Shown piece by piece: positions 9,457 to 16,976 of a stretch of 64,000 bases of DNA. This DNA comes from Planktosalinus sp963975935 (GTDB lineage: Bacteria > Bacteroidota > Bacteroidia > Flavobacteriales > Flavobacteriaceae): assembly GCA_963975935.1 (NCBI GenBank), contig CAXBIQ010000002.1:186001-250000 (forward strand). The letters are read 5' to 3'. The stretch's first letter is position 1. Every line of letters starts with the position of its first letter. The notes beneath the pieces were generated by a model. The model had not been told where the DNA came from. It worked only from the letters and a program-made list of their open reading frames with translations, and searched no databases. A program made the translations under genes and the position numbers.

Positions 9457-10068
9457 ATGACCGTTTCATTTAAAAGTCTAAAGTTTGTTTGTTCTATAAT
9501 AGCTTTGAGCTTCTCTTTTCTGGTACAATCACAGGAGTTTCAATTTGGTGCAAAAGGGGGCATCAATATTGCAAGTATCAGTTTTTCAGATTCTGATTAT
9601 TCCACGAGCTCAGTAATTGGAGTGCATGTTGGAGCCTTTGGGAAGTTCAGTATTGATGAGAAACTTGCCATTCAACCGGAACTGTTTTTTTCAACCGGAG
9701 GGAATACCTGGAGCATCTCTAATGTTGAAGGAGAGATCAATACAACGCACTTAACCCTTCCCGTCTTGTTGCAATATAGTATTACCGATGCATTGTATGC
9801 AGAAGCAGGGCCCCAATACAGTTTTTTACTTTCCATCAAGCAATCCATCAATGACGGGGAAAGTGAAGATATAAAAGAATTCTATAAATCAGGTGCATTC
9901 GGGCTGGGGATTGGGATTGGATATAATTTAGAGTCGCTTGTTTCCGGTTTAAGCGCCAATGTAAGATATACGACAGATTTAACAGATATCAATGATGTGG
10001 AAGTAGATGCCGGAAGTTTAAAAAGTAATATGTTCCAAATAGGGTTGGCTTATACTTTTTCAAAGTAA
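9457..10068 (+). CDS. Outer-membrane beta-barrel protein (porin family, PF13568-like)
   Basis: The 203-residue product has a signal peptide (MTVSFKSLKFVCSIIALSFS, ending SFLVQSQ) followed by FQFGAKGGINIAS, the hallmark opening of small Bacteroidetes outer-membrane barrels. Alternating strands follow: GVHVGAFGKFSI, LAIQPELFFSTGG, LTLPVLLQYSI, ALYAEAGPQYSFLLS, GLGIGIGYNL and a final FQIGLAYTF with C-terminal aromatic. I prefer the ATG at 9457 over one at 9424, because it puts the signal peptide at the N-terminus. Barrel proteins of this family have no established common function. Confidence 0.88.
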   Translation: MTVSFKSLKFVCSIIALSFSFLVQSQEFQFGAKGGINIASISFSDSDYSTSSVIGVHVGAFGKFSIDEKLAIQPELFFSTGGNTWSISNVEGEINTTHLTLPVLLQYSITDALYAEAGPQYSFLLSIKQSINDGESEDIKEFYKSGAFGLGIGIGYNLESLVSGLSANVRYTTDLTDINDVEVDAGSLKSNMFQIGLAYTFSK

Positions 10069-10084
10069 AGTAATTTTTTTCATT

Positions 10085-10120
10085 AAAGGAATTCCGGTTC
10101 TTTATACCGGAGTTCCTTTT
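10085..10120 (+). terminator. Intrinsic terminator after the barrel gene
   Basis: AAAGGAA-T-TCCGGT pairs with ACCGGA-G-TTCCTTT across a short loop, with a single internal mismatch, and is followed by a T run. It ends the transcript from the barrel gene at 9457-10068. Confidence 0.85.
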
Positions 10121-10131
10121 TATTATAGATT

Positions 10132-10198
10132 AAGCTTTTCCTTCAAATACCTTCCCATAAACGATCTTTCATTGGCTGCCACTTATTCAGGGGTGCCT
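10132..10198 (-). pseudogene. Decayed copy of the uvrA 3' end
   Basis: Read on the minus strand this encodes GTPE, a stop, then VAANERSFMGRYLKEKL; the intact UvrA ends GTPEEVAANKRSFTGRYLKEKL. By hand alignment about 56 of 67 bases match 11837-11903, and most differences are silent at protein level. The fragment lacks any upstream uvrA sequence, has one in-frame stop and no native stop codon. It cannot be functional. It most likely records a recombination or insertion event at the uvrA tail. Confidence 0.85.
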
Positions 10199-10393
10199 AC
10201 GGTTATAATTTAGGAACCTTTATGACGACTTCATTGACTGAATTAATACAAGTCTATAAGTCTTTACACCAGGTACCAACTTTACGAGGTGCTTATTTAG
10301 TTATATTTAAGAGGATGTGAAGCAACTTTTATACTAGAAATTGTATTTGTAAGATTAACAGGAAACAATTATGTTTGCTTATAAATTTATATA

Positions 10394-11821
10394 ATGAGAA
10401 TATTACTATTTATATGTGTGCTCCCTTCTTTGTTATTTAGTCAAAACCAAATTGGTGATGATATTCCTGGACAATCTTTAGAACCTGTGGGATATGATGT
10501 TTCAATTTCATCAGATGGAAACTTTATAGCTGTAAGCTCACCTTTTGGTGATACAGGTAACACGAAAGTATTTGAGAACATTTCCGGGGTATGGAGTCAG
10601 GTTGGCCAAACCATAACCGGTGATATTATGGCTACTGGAATTGGTTTCAGTAATGCTATATCTTCAGATGGTTCCATAGTAGCTACAAGTGATATTTTTG
10701 GTGAAATCAGTGGTTTTACGGGCTTGGTGCGTGTGTTTGAAAATATTTCAGGTGTGTGGACACAAATTGGAGAAGATATCTATGGTGACGCAGGAAATGA
10801 TAATTTTGGAAGGAATATTGCTTTGTCTTCAAACGGAAATATTCTTGCTGTTGGTGCTCCATTTAATGATAATAACGGAAACAATACAGGACAAGTTAAG
10901 GTTTATGAAAATATATCAGGTGAATGGACACAATTAGGAGGTGATATAGGAGGAGAAAATGAACTAGACCGATCTGGTTGGGGGGTATCCTTATCATCAG
11001 ACGGTCTTACAGTGGCAATTGGTTCAACCTTCAGCGGAAATGGAGGACAGGTAAGGGTTTTTAAATATCAATCAGGAAATTGGACTCAGGTTGGTCAAAA
11101 TATTGACGGCATATCTGTAGGTGGATGGTTTGGAAGAAGGGTTTCCTTGTCATCAGATGGAAGTGTTTTAGCCATTGGTTCACCATTTAATGTGTCAAGT
11201 GGAGGCGGTGAAGGTCATGTTCAGGTTTATGAACAAATTTCTGGTGCCTGGGTACAAAAGGGACAAGATATTTATGGCGAATTTGATGATGATTTTTTAG
11301 GATATGAAGTGTCAATGTCAGCCAATGGTTCTGTTTTAGCTGTGGCGACACCTGCGTCGGCATTATCAGTTGGGTTTAACAGGGTTAAAATTTTTAAATT
11401 TCAATCTGGTTCCTGGGTTCAAGCCGGAAATGATATAAATGGTGAGGCAGATGATGAACAATTTGGTGCAAGTATAGCTTTATCTTCAGATGGTTCCACA
11501 GTAGTAATTGGTGCTCCTGATAATAATGAAAATGGTAATTCCGGGGCAGTGCGTGTGTTTGATGTTTCGGGTATTTTAAATACCGGGGATATTTACACAA
11601 ATGAATTTTCAATATATCCAAACCCAGCAACTGACACAATCGTAATTGATCTAAAGAACGAAATGCAACTTAAAGAAGTTAATATTTATAATGCATTGGG
11701 TCAATTGGTTCTAAAGAATACAGAAAAACTTATAGATGTTGATGGTTTATCAAAAGGGTCATATGTGTTAGAGGTTATATCAAATACAGGAAAAACAGCT
11801 AAACCCCTTTTGATTAAATAA
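10394..11821 (+). CDS. Secreted beta-propeller (FG-GAP/WD-like) protein with T9SS sorting tail
   Basis: The 475-residue protein has a short signal peptide (MRILLFICVLPSLLFS, then Q). About seven to eight repeats of roughly 50 residues follow, each with a core like LSSDGSVLAIGSPFN, a GQVRVFK strand and a SGxWxQVGxxIxGE strand, typical of an extracellular propeller. The last 80 or so residues are a type A T9SS sorting domain (FSIYPNPATDTIVIDL, then a GKTAKPLLIK end). It is therefore expected to be exported by T9SS to the cell surface. It sits between the uvrA-tail remnant and the intact uvrA tail, only 12 bases from the latter, so it may be a recent arrival. Confidence 0.88.
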   Translation: MRILLFICVLPSLLFSQNQIGDDIPGQSLEPVGYDVSISSDGNFIAVSSPFGDTGNTKVFENISGVWSQVGQTITGDIMATGIGFSNAISSDGSIVATSDIFGEISGFTGLVRVFENISGVWTQIGEDIYGDAGNDNFGRNIALSSNGNILAVGAPFNDNNGNNTGQVKVYENISGEWTQLGGDIGGENELDRSGWGVSLSSDGLTVAIGSTFSGNGGQVRVFKYQSGNWTQVGQNIDGISVGGWFGRRVSLSSDGSVLAIGSPFNVSSGGGEGHVQVYEQISGAWVQKGQDIYGEFDDDFLGYEVSMSANGSVLAVATPASALSVGFNRVKIFKFQSGSWVQAGNDINGEADDEQFGASIALSSDGSTVVIGAPDNNENGNSGAVRVFDVSGILNTGDIYTNEFSIYPNPATDTIVIDLKNEMQLKEVNIYNALGQLVLKNTEKLIDVDGLSKGSYVLEVISNTGKTAKPLLIK

Positions 11822-11833
11822 TTTTAAACAGTC

Positions 11834-14611
11834 TTACAACTTTTCTTTTAAATACCTTCCCGTAAACGATCTTTTATTGGCGGCCACTTCTTCTGGAGTA
11901 CCTTCAGCAACGAGTTCGCCGCCTTTTTCACCGCCTTCAGGGCCTAAATCAATGACATAGTCGGCACATTTTATAAGGTCTATGTTGTGCTCTACCACGA
12001 TAACAGAGTGGCCTTTGGCAATCAATGCTTCAAATGATTTGAGCAACTTCTTGATGTCGTGAAAATGCAAACCTGTGGTGGGTTCGTCAAAAATAAAGAG
12101 CACTTTGTCTTTGGTTTCTCCTTTTACCAGAAAAGAGGCTAGTTTGATGCGCTGCGCCTCACCACCCGAGAGTGTGGAGGAGCTTTGACCCAGTTGTACA
12201 TAGCCCAACCCGACATCCTGAAGGGGTTTTAATCGGGAGTATATTTTCTTTTCTTCGTGTTTTTTGAAAAAGGCGATGGCATCATCAACGGTCATATTCA
12301 GGATGTCATCAATGTTTTTATCCTGAAAGGTCACCTCGAGCACTTCTTTCTTAAAGCGCTTGCCGTTACAGATTTCGCATTCCAGATGCACATCTGCCAT
12401 GAATTGCATTTCGATGGTGACTTCACCTTCCCCTTTACAGGTATCACACCTTCCGCCATCTACGTTGAACGAAAAATGCTTGGGCTGGAAATTCCTGATC
12501 TTTGACAGTTTTTGTGACGAAAACAGGTTTCTTATTTCGTCATACGCTTTAATATACGTCACCGGGTTGGAACGGCTGGAGCGCCCAATGGGGTTCTGGT
12601 CAATAAATTCAATCGCTTTCAGGGTGCTGTATTTTCCATCCATCTTGGTAAACTGTCCCGGTTTTTCTCCGGTGCCCATGAGTTCGCGTTGCAGGGCAGG
12701 ATAGAGTATTTTTTTGACCAAAGTACTTTTCCCGCTTCCGGAAACACCTGTAACCGCAACAAAGGAGGCCAGAGGAAAGGTCACATCGATATTTTTTAAA
12801 TTGTTGTGACGCGCTCCTGTAACTGAAATATAAAAAGAAGACTTTCTTCTTTTTTCAGGAACCTTGATTTCCATCTTACCACTGAGGTAGTTTGCCGTAA
12901 GGGAGTTTTCTTTCAAAAGGGTTTCATAAGAGCCAAAAGCAACCACCTCACCACCATAACTGCCGGCTTCGGGGCCAATGTCTATGATTTCATCAGCGGC
13001 TTTCATGATGTCTTCATCGTGTTCTACCACAATCACGGTATTGCCGAGGTCCCTGAGTGATTTTAACACACCAATGAGTTTCTCTGTGTCTTTGGGGTGC
13101 AAGCCAATGCTGGGTTCATCAAGGATGTACATGGAGCCCACCAGACTACTGCCCAGCGAGGTTGCCAGGTTGATGCGCTGCGACTCTCCACCCGAAAGGG
13201 TATTGGAACGCCTGTTTAGGGTCAAATAAGACAGGCCCACATTGTTCAGAAAGCTGAGACGGTTGTTGATTTCGGTGAGCAAACGTTTGGCAATCTGGTT
13301 GTCGTGCTCATTCAACTCCAGGGTTTTAAAAAAGAGTTGTAGTTTTTCTATGGAAACCTCTACCAGATCTGTAATGGACTTTCCTGCAACTTTTACATAT
13401 TCAGCTTCCGGTCGCAGCCTTTTTCCTTTACAGGTGCTGCATTTTGTTTTTCCGCGGTAACGTGAAAGCATCACCCTGTTTTGAATTTTATAACTCTTTT
13501 CTTCCAGGAATTTAAAAAAGGAATGCAGACCTTCAAAATACTGATTGCCGTCCCAAACGAGTTGCTTTTCTTCTTCAGTAAGTTCAAACCAGGGGCGGTG
13601 TATGGGAAAGTCAAACTTGTATGCATTGTTGACAAGCTGGTCGCGATACCAACTCATACTCTCACCACGCCAGGCATAAATGGCATTTTCATATATGGAG
13701 AGACCTGTGTTTGGAATGACGAGTTCTTCATCAATACCAATCACATCACCATAGCCCTCACAGGTGGGGCAGGCCCCATAAGGATTGTTGAAACTGAATA
13801 AATGAACATTAGGTTCCAGGAAGCTCATGCCGTCAAGCTCGAAACGGTTGTTGAATTCGGTGGTTTTTTTAGATTCAAGGTCTTCTATAAAAAGGGTGCC
13901 TTTTCCTTCAAAAAAGGCTATTTCAACGGCATCTGCCAGGCGGTTGTAAAAATCATCTTCGTTTTTTGTAATAATGCGGTCCACCACGAGAAATACATCC
14001 TTGGCCTTTGCTTTGGCGTCAAAATCTTCAATCCTGAGAACGGTGTCTGCATGTTTTATGCGAGCAAAACCTTGCTGCTCAAGTGCCTTTATTTTGTTGG
14101 CAAGGGTTCTTCCTTCTTCCAGGTGAATGGGGGCGAGGAGGAGTAGCTTTTTGCCTTCTTCCAGTGATTTTATATGTGAGATGACATCAGTAACCGTGTC
14201 TTTTTTGACTTGCTTCCCCGAAACAGGTGAGTAAGTTCTGCCGATGCGGGCAAAAAGAAGTTTTAAATAATCGTAAATTTCTGTAGAAGTCCCCACAGTT
14301 GAACGTGGGTTTGTGGTGTTTACTTTTTGCTCGATGGCTATAGCGGGGGCAATGCCTTTGATATAATCAACTTTTGGTTTGTTCAGTCTTCCTAAAAATT
14401 GACGGGCATATGAAGAAAGACTTTCGACATAGCGCCTTTGGCCTTCTGCATAGAGAGTGTCAAAAGCAAGGCTCGATTTACCCGAACCTGAAAGTCCTGT
14501 TATGACAACAAGTTTCCCTCTGGGAATGACAACATTTATATTTTTGAGATTGTGAAGCCTGGCTCCTTTAATGAGGATGTTATGCTTGGGATTAACGCCT
14601 TCTAGATTCAA
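11834..14611 (-). CDS. uvrA: Excinuclease ABC subunit A
   Basis: UvrA is the damage-scanning ATPase of nucleotide excision repair and works as a dimer with UvrB. The 925-residue protein has both ABC halves: Walker A sites GLSGSGKSS and GVSGSGKST, signature motifs NTLSGGESQRINLA and STLSGGEAQRIKLA, Walker B stretches MYILDEPSIGLHP and LFIFDEPTTGLHF, and zinc-finger cysteines (CPTCEGYG, CSTCKGKR, CDTCKGEGE, CEICNGKR). The frame has no usable ATG before KHNILIKGARLHNLKNI; an upstream stop leaves the TTG at 14611 as the best start. The 3' end is partly duplicated at 10132-10198. Confidence 0.97.
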   Translation of the reverse strand: MNLEGVNPKHNILIKGARLHNLKNINVVIPRGKLVVITGLSGSGKSSLAFDTLYAEGQRRYVESLSSYARQFLGRLNKPKVDYIKGIAPAIAIEQKVNTTNPRSTVGTSTEIYDYLKLLFARIGRTYSPVSGKQVKKDTVTDVISHIKSLEEGKKLLLLAPIHLEEGRTLANKIKALEQQGFARIKHADTVLRIEDFDAKAKAKDVFLVVDRIITKNEDDFYNRLADAVEIAFFEGKGTLFIEDLESKKTTEFNNRFELDGMSFLEPNVHLFSFNNPYGACPTCEGYGDVIGIDEELVIPNTGLSIYENAIYAWRGESMSWYRDQLVNNAYKFDFPIHRPWFELTEEEKQLVWDGNQYFEGLHSFFKFLEEKSYKIQNRVMLSRYRGKTKCSTCKGKRLRPEAEYVKVAGKSITDLVEVSIEKLQLFFKTLELNEHDNQIAKRLLTEINNRLSFLNNVGLSYLTLNRRSNTLSGGESQRINLATSLGSSLVGSMYILDEPSIGLHPKDTEKLIGVLKSLRDLGNTVIVVEHDEDIMKAADEIIDIGPEAGSYGGEVVAFGSYETLLKENSLTANYLSGKMEIKVPEKRRKSSFYISVTGARHNNLKNIDVTFPLASFVAVTGVSGSGKSTLVKKILYPALQRELMGTGEKPGQFTKMDGKYSTLKAIEFIDQNPIGRSSRSNPVTYIKAYDEIRNLFSSQKLSKIRNFQPKHFSFNVDGGRCDTCKGEGEVTIEMQFMADVHLECEICNGKRFKKEVLEVTFQDKNIDDILNMTVDDAIAFFKKHEEKKIYSRLKPLQDVGLGYVQLGQSSSTLSGGEAQRIKLASFLVKGETKDKVLFIFDEPTTGLHFHDIKKLLKSFEALIAKGHSVIVVEHNIDLIKCADYVIDLGPEGGEKGGELVAEGTPEEVAANKRSFTGRYLKEKL

Positions 14612-14924
14612 TGCAGCTACTTTTTTTGGAATTCACAAAGATACAATTTTTGATACTAAAAATCAGGTGAATTGGCGTTATAATTAATGGGAATTATTCT
14701 CAAAAGCGCAATATTTTATAACTCCTTTTTTGAAGATATAGTATAAAAGAAATGATTAATTTTTGTTAAAAAAATTAACTTATTTGGATTTGCAATATAT
14801 TTGTTGTTATATTTACCTCACAATTACAAACTAAATAAACTTTCTGCCTATAGCATATCATTACTTTTTAAATTATTACAAGTGAATTAAGTACAATTCA
14901 CGCCCCTATTTTAAAAACGATGAT
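14612..14924. other. Divergent regulatory region between uvrA and an ECF sigma gene
   Basis: The 313 bases are AT-rich and without a gene. A TATATTTG at 14796-14803 fits the Bacteroidetes -7 consensus TAnnTTTG on the + strand, although no TTTG sits at the ideal distance. GTGAATT (14882-14888) and AATTCAC (14895-14901) form an inverted repeat 24 bases before the sigma start and could be an operator or an mRNA hairpin. Confidence 0.45.
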
Positions 14925-15506
14925 ATGAATAATTCTTCTACAGATGCATTCTTGGTAAATGCATATATTAACGGCAACGAAAAAGCACTTTCAGATCTTA
15001 TAGCGCGTCACAAGCAGCGCATATACAGTTTTATCTATTCAAAGGTCTGTGATCGCGATATTACCGAAGACATATTTCAGGACACTTTTATTAAAGTTAT
15101 AAGAACTTTGAAAAGAGGGGCTTATAACGAAGAAGGTAAATTTCTTCCTTGGGTGATGCGTATCTCGCACAATCTTATTATTGACCATTTCAGAAAGAAT
15201 AACAGAATGCCAAAGTTTGAAAACAACGGCGATTTTAATATTTTTTCTGTATTGAGTGATGACGATTTAAATGCAGAACGAAAAATCATCAAAGGGCAGG
15301 TGGAAGATGACTTGAGAAGGCTCATCCAGGAGTTGCCCGAAGACCAGAAAGAAGTTTTGATTATGCGTCTTTACAAGGATATGAGTTTTAAAGAAATATC
15401 AGAACAAACAGGAGTAAGTATTAATACTGCATTGGGGAGAATGCGGTATGCTTTGATTAATTTACGCAAGGTTATTGAGAAACATAATATTGTTTTGGTA
15501 AATTGA
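14925..15506 (+). CDS. RNA polymerase ECF sigma factor
   Basis: The 193-residue protein has sigma region 2 (LIARHKQRIYSFIYSKVCDR, DITEDIFQDTFIKVI, WVMRISHNLIIDHFRK) and region 4 (LPEDQKEVLIMRLYKDMSF, KEISEQTGVSINTALGRMRYA). It directs transcription of a regulon that cannot be read from the sequence. No anti-sigma gene is adjacent. A 48-codon gene follows after 59 bases and may be co-transcribed. A weak inverted repeat (GTTAGT/ACTAAC around 15530-15548) lies between them. Confidence 0.93.
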   Translation: MNNSSTDAFLVNAYINGNEKALSDLIARHKQRIYSFIYSKVCDRDITEDIFQDTFIKVIRTLKRGAYNEEGKFLPWVMRISHNLIIDHFRKNNRMPKFENNGDFNIFSVLSDDDLNAERKIIKGQVEDDLRRLIQELPEDQKEVLIMRLYKDMSFKEISEQTGVSINTALGRMRYALINLRKVIEKHNIVLVN

Positions 15507-15565
15507 TACAATAAAAATTATTTTGTCTCGTTAGTATTTAACACTAACTACAAAATGGTTTTTAT

Positions 15566-15712
15566 ATGGAAAAAACTTACTCAAAAACCTCACCCGGTTC
15601 GGTGAGTAATTTGTCCCCGAAAGATGAAACTGTAAGGTTTCTTCTTGATTATTCTAAGGCTTTAAGTGTTATAGATTGTAATAAATGGAAGTTTGAAGCA
15701 CTTCTAAACTAA
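15566..15712 (+). CDS. Small protein (48 aa) downstream of the ECF sigma factor
   Basis: An ATG frame of 48 codons encodes MEKTYSKTSPGSVSNLSPKD and continues with ETVRFLLDYSKALSVIDCN and KWKFEALLN. It fills the gap between the sigma gene and a terminator, and its ending in a helix with hydrophobic spacing looks protein-like. I recall similar short proteins downstream of this sigma factor in related flavobacteria, but I cannot verify it. It may be a sigma-associated regulator. Position and coding quality favour a real gene. Confidence 0.65.
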   Translation: MEKTYSKTSPGSVSNLSPKDETVRFLLDYSKALSVIDCNKWKFEALLN

Positions 15713-15721
15713 ACTTTGGAA

Positions 15722-15750
15722 AAGTCCCGTTAGCTACGGGACTTTTTTTT
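15722..15750. terminator. Bidirectional intrinsic terminator
   Basis: AAGTCCCGT (15723-15731) pairs perfectly with ACGGGACTT (15737-15745) and is followed by eight T. It ends the sigma/small-protein transcript, and its complement overlaps the stop codon of nth, which converges from the other side. Confidence 0.9.
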
Positions 15751-16392
15751 GTTGTATTCATTTATGACTGTTTTTCTTCCGATAGTTTTTGTAATGATAT
15801 CTCTTTCCAAATCCCATCCTCTTGCAGGGCTGTATTGTCTCCCATACCAAATGATTTGTAAATGAAGCAGGTTCCATAAATCTTTTGGGAACAATCTTTT
15901 AGCGTCTTTTTCAGTTTGGGTAACATTTTTTCCGGTTGAGAAGCCCCAGCGGTACATCAGGCGATGAATGTGTGTGTCCACCGGAAATGCCGGGATATTG
16001 AAAGCTTGTGACATCACCACACTGGCAGTTTTATGTCCCACAGCGGGCAATTCCTCAAGTGCTTCAAAATCAGCAGGAACTTTGCCTCCGTGCTTATCAA
16101 TCAATATATGTGAAAGATGATAGATGCCTTTTGCTTTCATGGGCGATAATCCCAACGGCTTGATGATTTTCCTAATTTCTTCTTCAGTCATTTTGATCAT
16201 ATCATAAGGGTTGTCTGCAATTTCAAACAGAAGGGGCGTGATTTGGTTTACGCGCACATCAGTGCTTTGGGCAGAAAGTAAAACGGCAATGAGCAGTGTA
16301 TAGGGGTCTTTATGGTCTAAAGGAATGGGCACTTCAGGATATAGTGTATTTAACGTTTCAATAACAAAAGCAACCTTTTCTTCCTTGTTCAT
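15730..16392 (-). CDS. nth: Endonuclease III family DNA glycosylase, lacking the Fe-S cluster cysteines
   Basis: This base-excision repair enzyme removes oxidised pyrimidines. The helix-hairpin-helix with the catalytic Lys is LPAVGHKTASVVM, and FPVDTHIHRL supplies the catalytic Asp. LLIAVLLSAQSTDVRVN is the usual N-terminal stretch. The C-terminus reads WYGRQYSPARGWDLERDI, where classical Nth has four cysteines binding a 4Fe-4S cluster; all four are absent. The ATG at 16392 starts the family-like sequence; an upstream ATG at 16443 would add 17 poorly fitting residues. Length 220. Confidence 0.92.
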   Translation of the reverse strand: MNKEEKVAFVIETLNTLYPEVPIPLDHKDPYTLLIAVLLSAQSTDVRVNQITPLLFEIADNPYDMIKMTEEEIRKIIKPLGLSPMKAKGIYHLSHILIDKHGGKVPADFEALEELPAVGHKTASVVMSQAFNIPAFPVDTHIHRLMYRWGFSTGKNVTQTEKDAKRLFPKDLWNLLHLQIIWYGRQYSPARGWDLERDIITKTIGRKTVINEYNKKKSRS

Positions 16393-16487
16393 TTTTTGTA
16401 AATTTAAGTTTCGTAAAAATAAAGGAATCTCTAAGGATGACAAACCATCCTATGCGATTTATTGTTAATTTATAAAGAAAAAATACT

Positions 16488-16943
16488 ATGAAAACATTAC
16501 AAGAAGGAGAGCAAGTGCCATCATTTTCATCTAAAGACCAGGATGGAAATCCCGTTTCATTATCAGACTATAAAGGAAAAAAATTAGTTGTGTTTTTTTA
16601 TCCTAAGGCCAATACCCCCGGTTGTACCGCTGAGGCGTGTAATTTGAGGGACAATTTTAAAAAACTTCAGGAAGAAGGATATGAATTACTGGGTGTAAGT
16701 GCAGATGGTGAGAAGAAGCAAAAGAACTTTAAGGAAAAGTATGATTTCCCGTTTCCTTTACTGGCAGATGAGGATAAAGATGTTATCAATGCTTTTGGTG
16801 TTTGGGGTCCTAAAAAATTTATGGGCAAAGAGTATGATGGTATTCACAGGACAACTTTTGTGATAGATGAAGACGGTAAAGTGGATCGTGTTATTGAAAA
16901 AGTGAAGACAAAAGACCACGCAGCCCAGATACTTGAAAATTAG
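16488..16943 (+). CDS. bcp: Thioredoxin-dependent thiol peroxidase (Bcp/PrxQ)
   Basis: The 151-residue peroxiredoxin reduces hydroperoxides. It shows GEQVPSFSSKDQDGNPVSL, then the peroxidatic cysteine in FYPKANTPGCTAEACNLRD with a second Cys five residues on, as in atypical two-cysteine PrxQ proteins, and GVSADGEKKQKNF and HRTTFVIDEDGKV. It is probably cytoplasmic since it has no signal peptide. It is divergent from nth, so DNA repair and oxidant defence genes share the 95-base region between them. Confidence 0.95.
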   Translation: MKTLQEGEQVPSFSSKDQDGNPVSLSDYKGKKLVVFFYPKANTPGCTAEACNLRDNFKKLQEEGYELLGVSADGEKKQKNFKEKYDFPFPLLADEDKDVINAFGVWGPKKFMGKEYDGIHRTTFVIDEDGKVDRVIEKVKTKDHAAQILEN

Positions 16944-16948
16944 TCTTA

Positions 16949-16976
16949 AAAAACATCAGGTTATCCTGATGTTTTT
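16949..16976. terminator. Bidirectional intrinsic terminator
   Basis: AAAACATCAGG and CCTGATGTTTT pair around a TTAT loop with A and T runs at the two ends. It lies just after bcp and overlaps the last codons of the convergent gene at 16961-18415. Confidence 0.88.

Larger units (their letters stand above)
10069..10393. other. Intergenic region with terminator and uvrA-tail remnant
   Basis: This 325-base gap holds the terminator of the barrel gene (10085-10120) and a 67-base decayed copy of the 3' end of uvrA (10132-10198). From 10199 to the next start at 10394 the sequence is AT-rich, and I see no gene or convincing promoter box in it. Confidence 0.7.

Noticed and set aside
10199..10393. Further remnant of uvrA or another gene
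   Set aside because: Beyond 10198 the similarity to uvrA stops abruptly and no protein-like frame is present.
12360..12704. 114-codon open frame antisense to uvrA
   Set aside because: Shadow of the coding strand; composition not protein-like and no promoter.
13481..14146. Open frames antisense to uvrA (over 100 codons)
   Set aside because: uvrA is unambiguous on the other strand and the antisense frames show no domain or signal.
14882..14901. Inverted repeat before the ECF sigma gene as a terminator
   Set aside because: No T run follows, so it is kept only as a possible operator in the intergenic entry.
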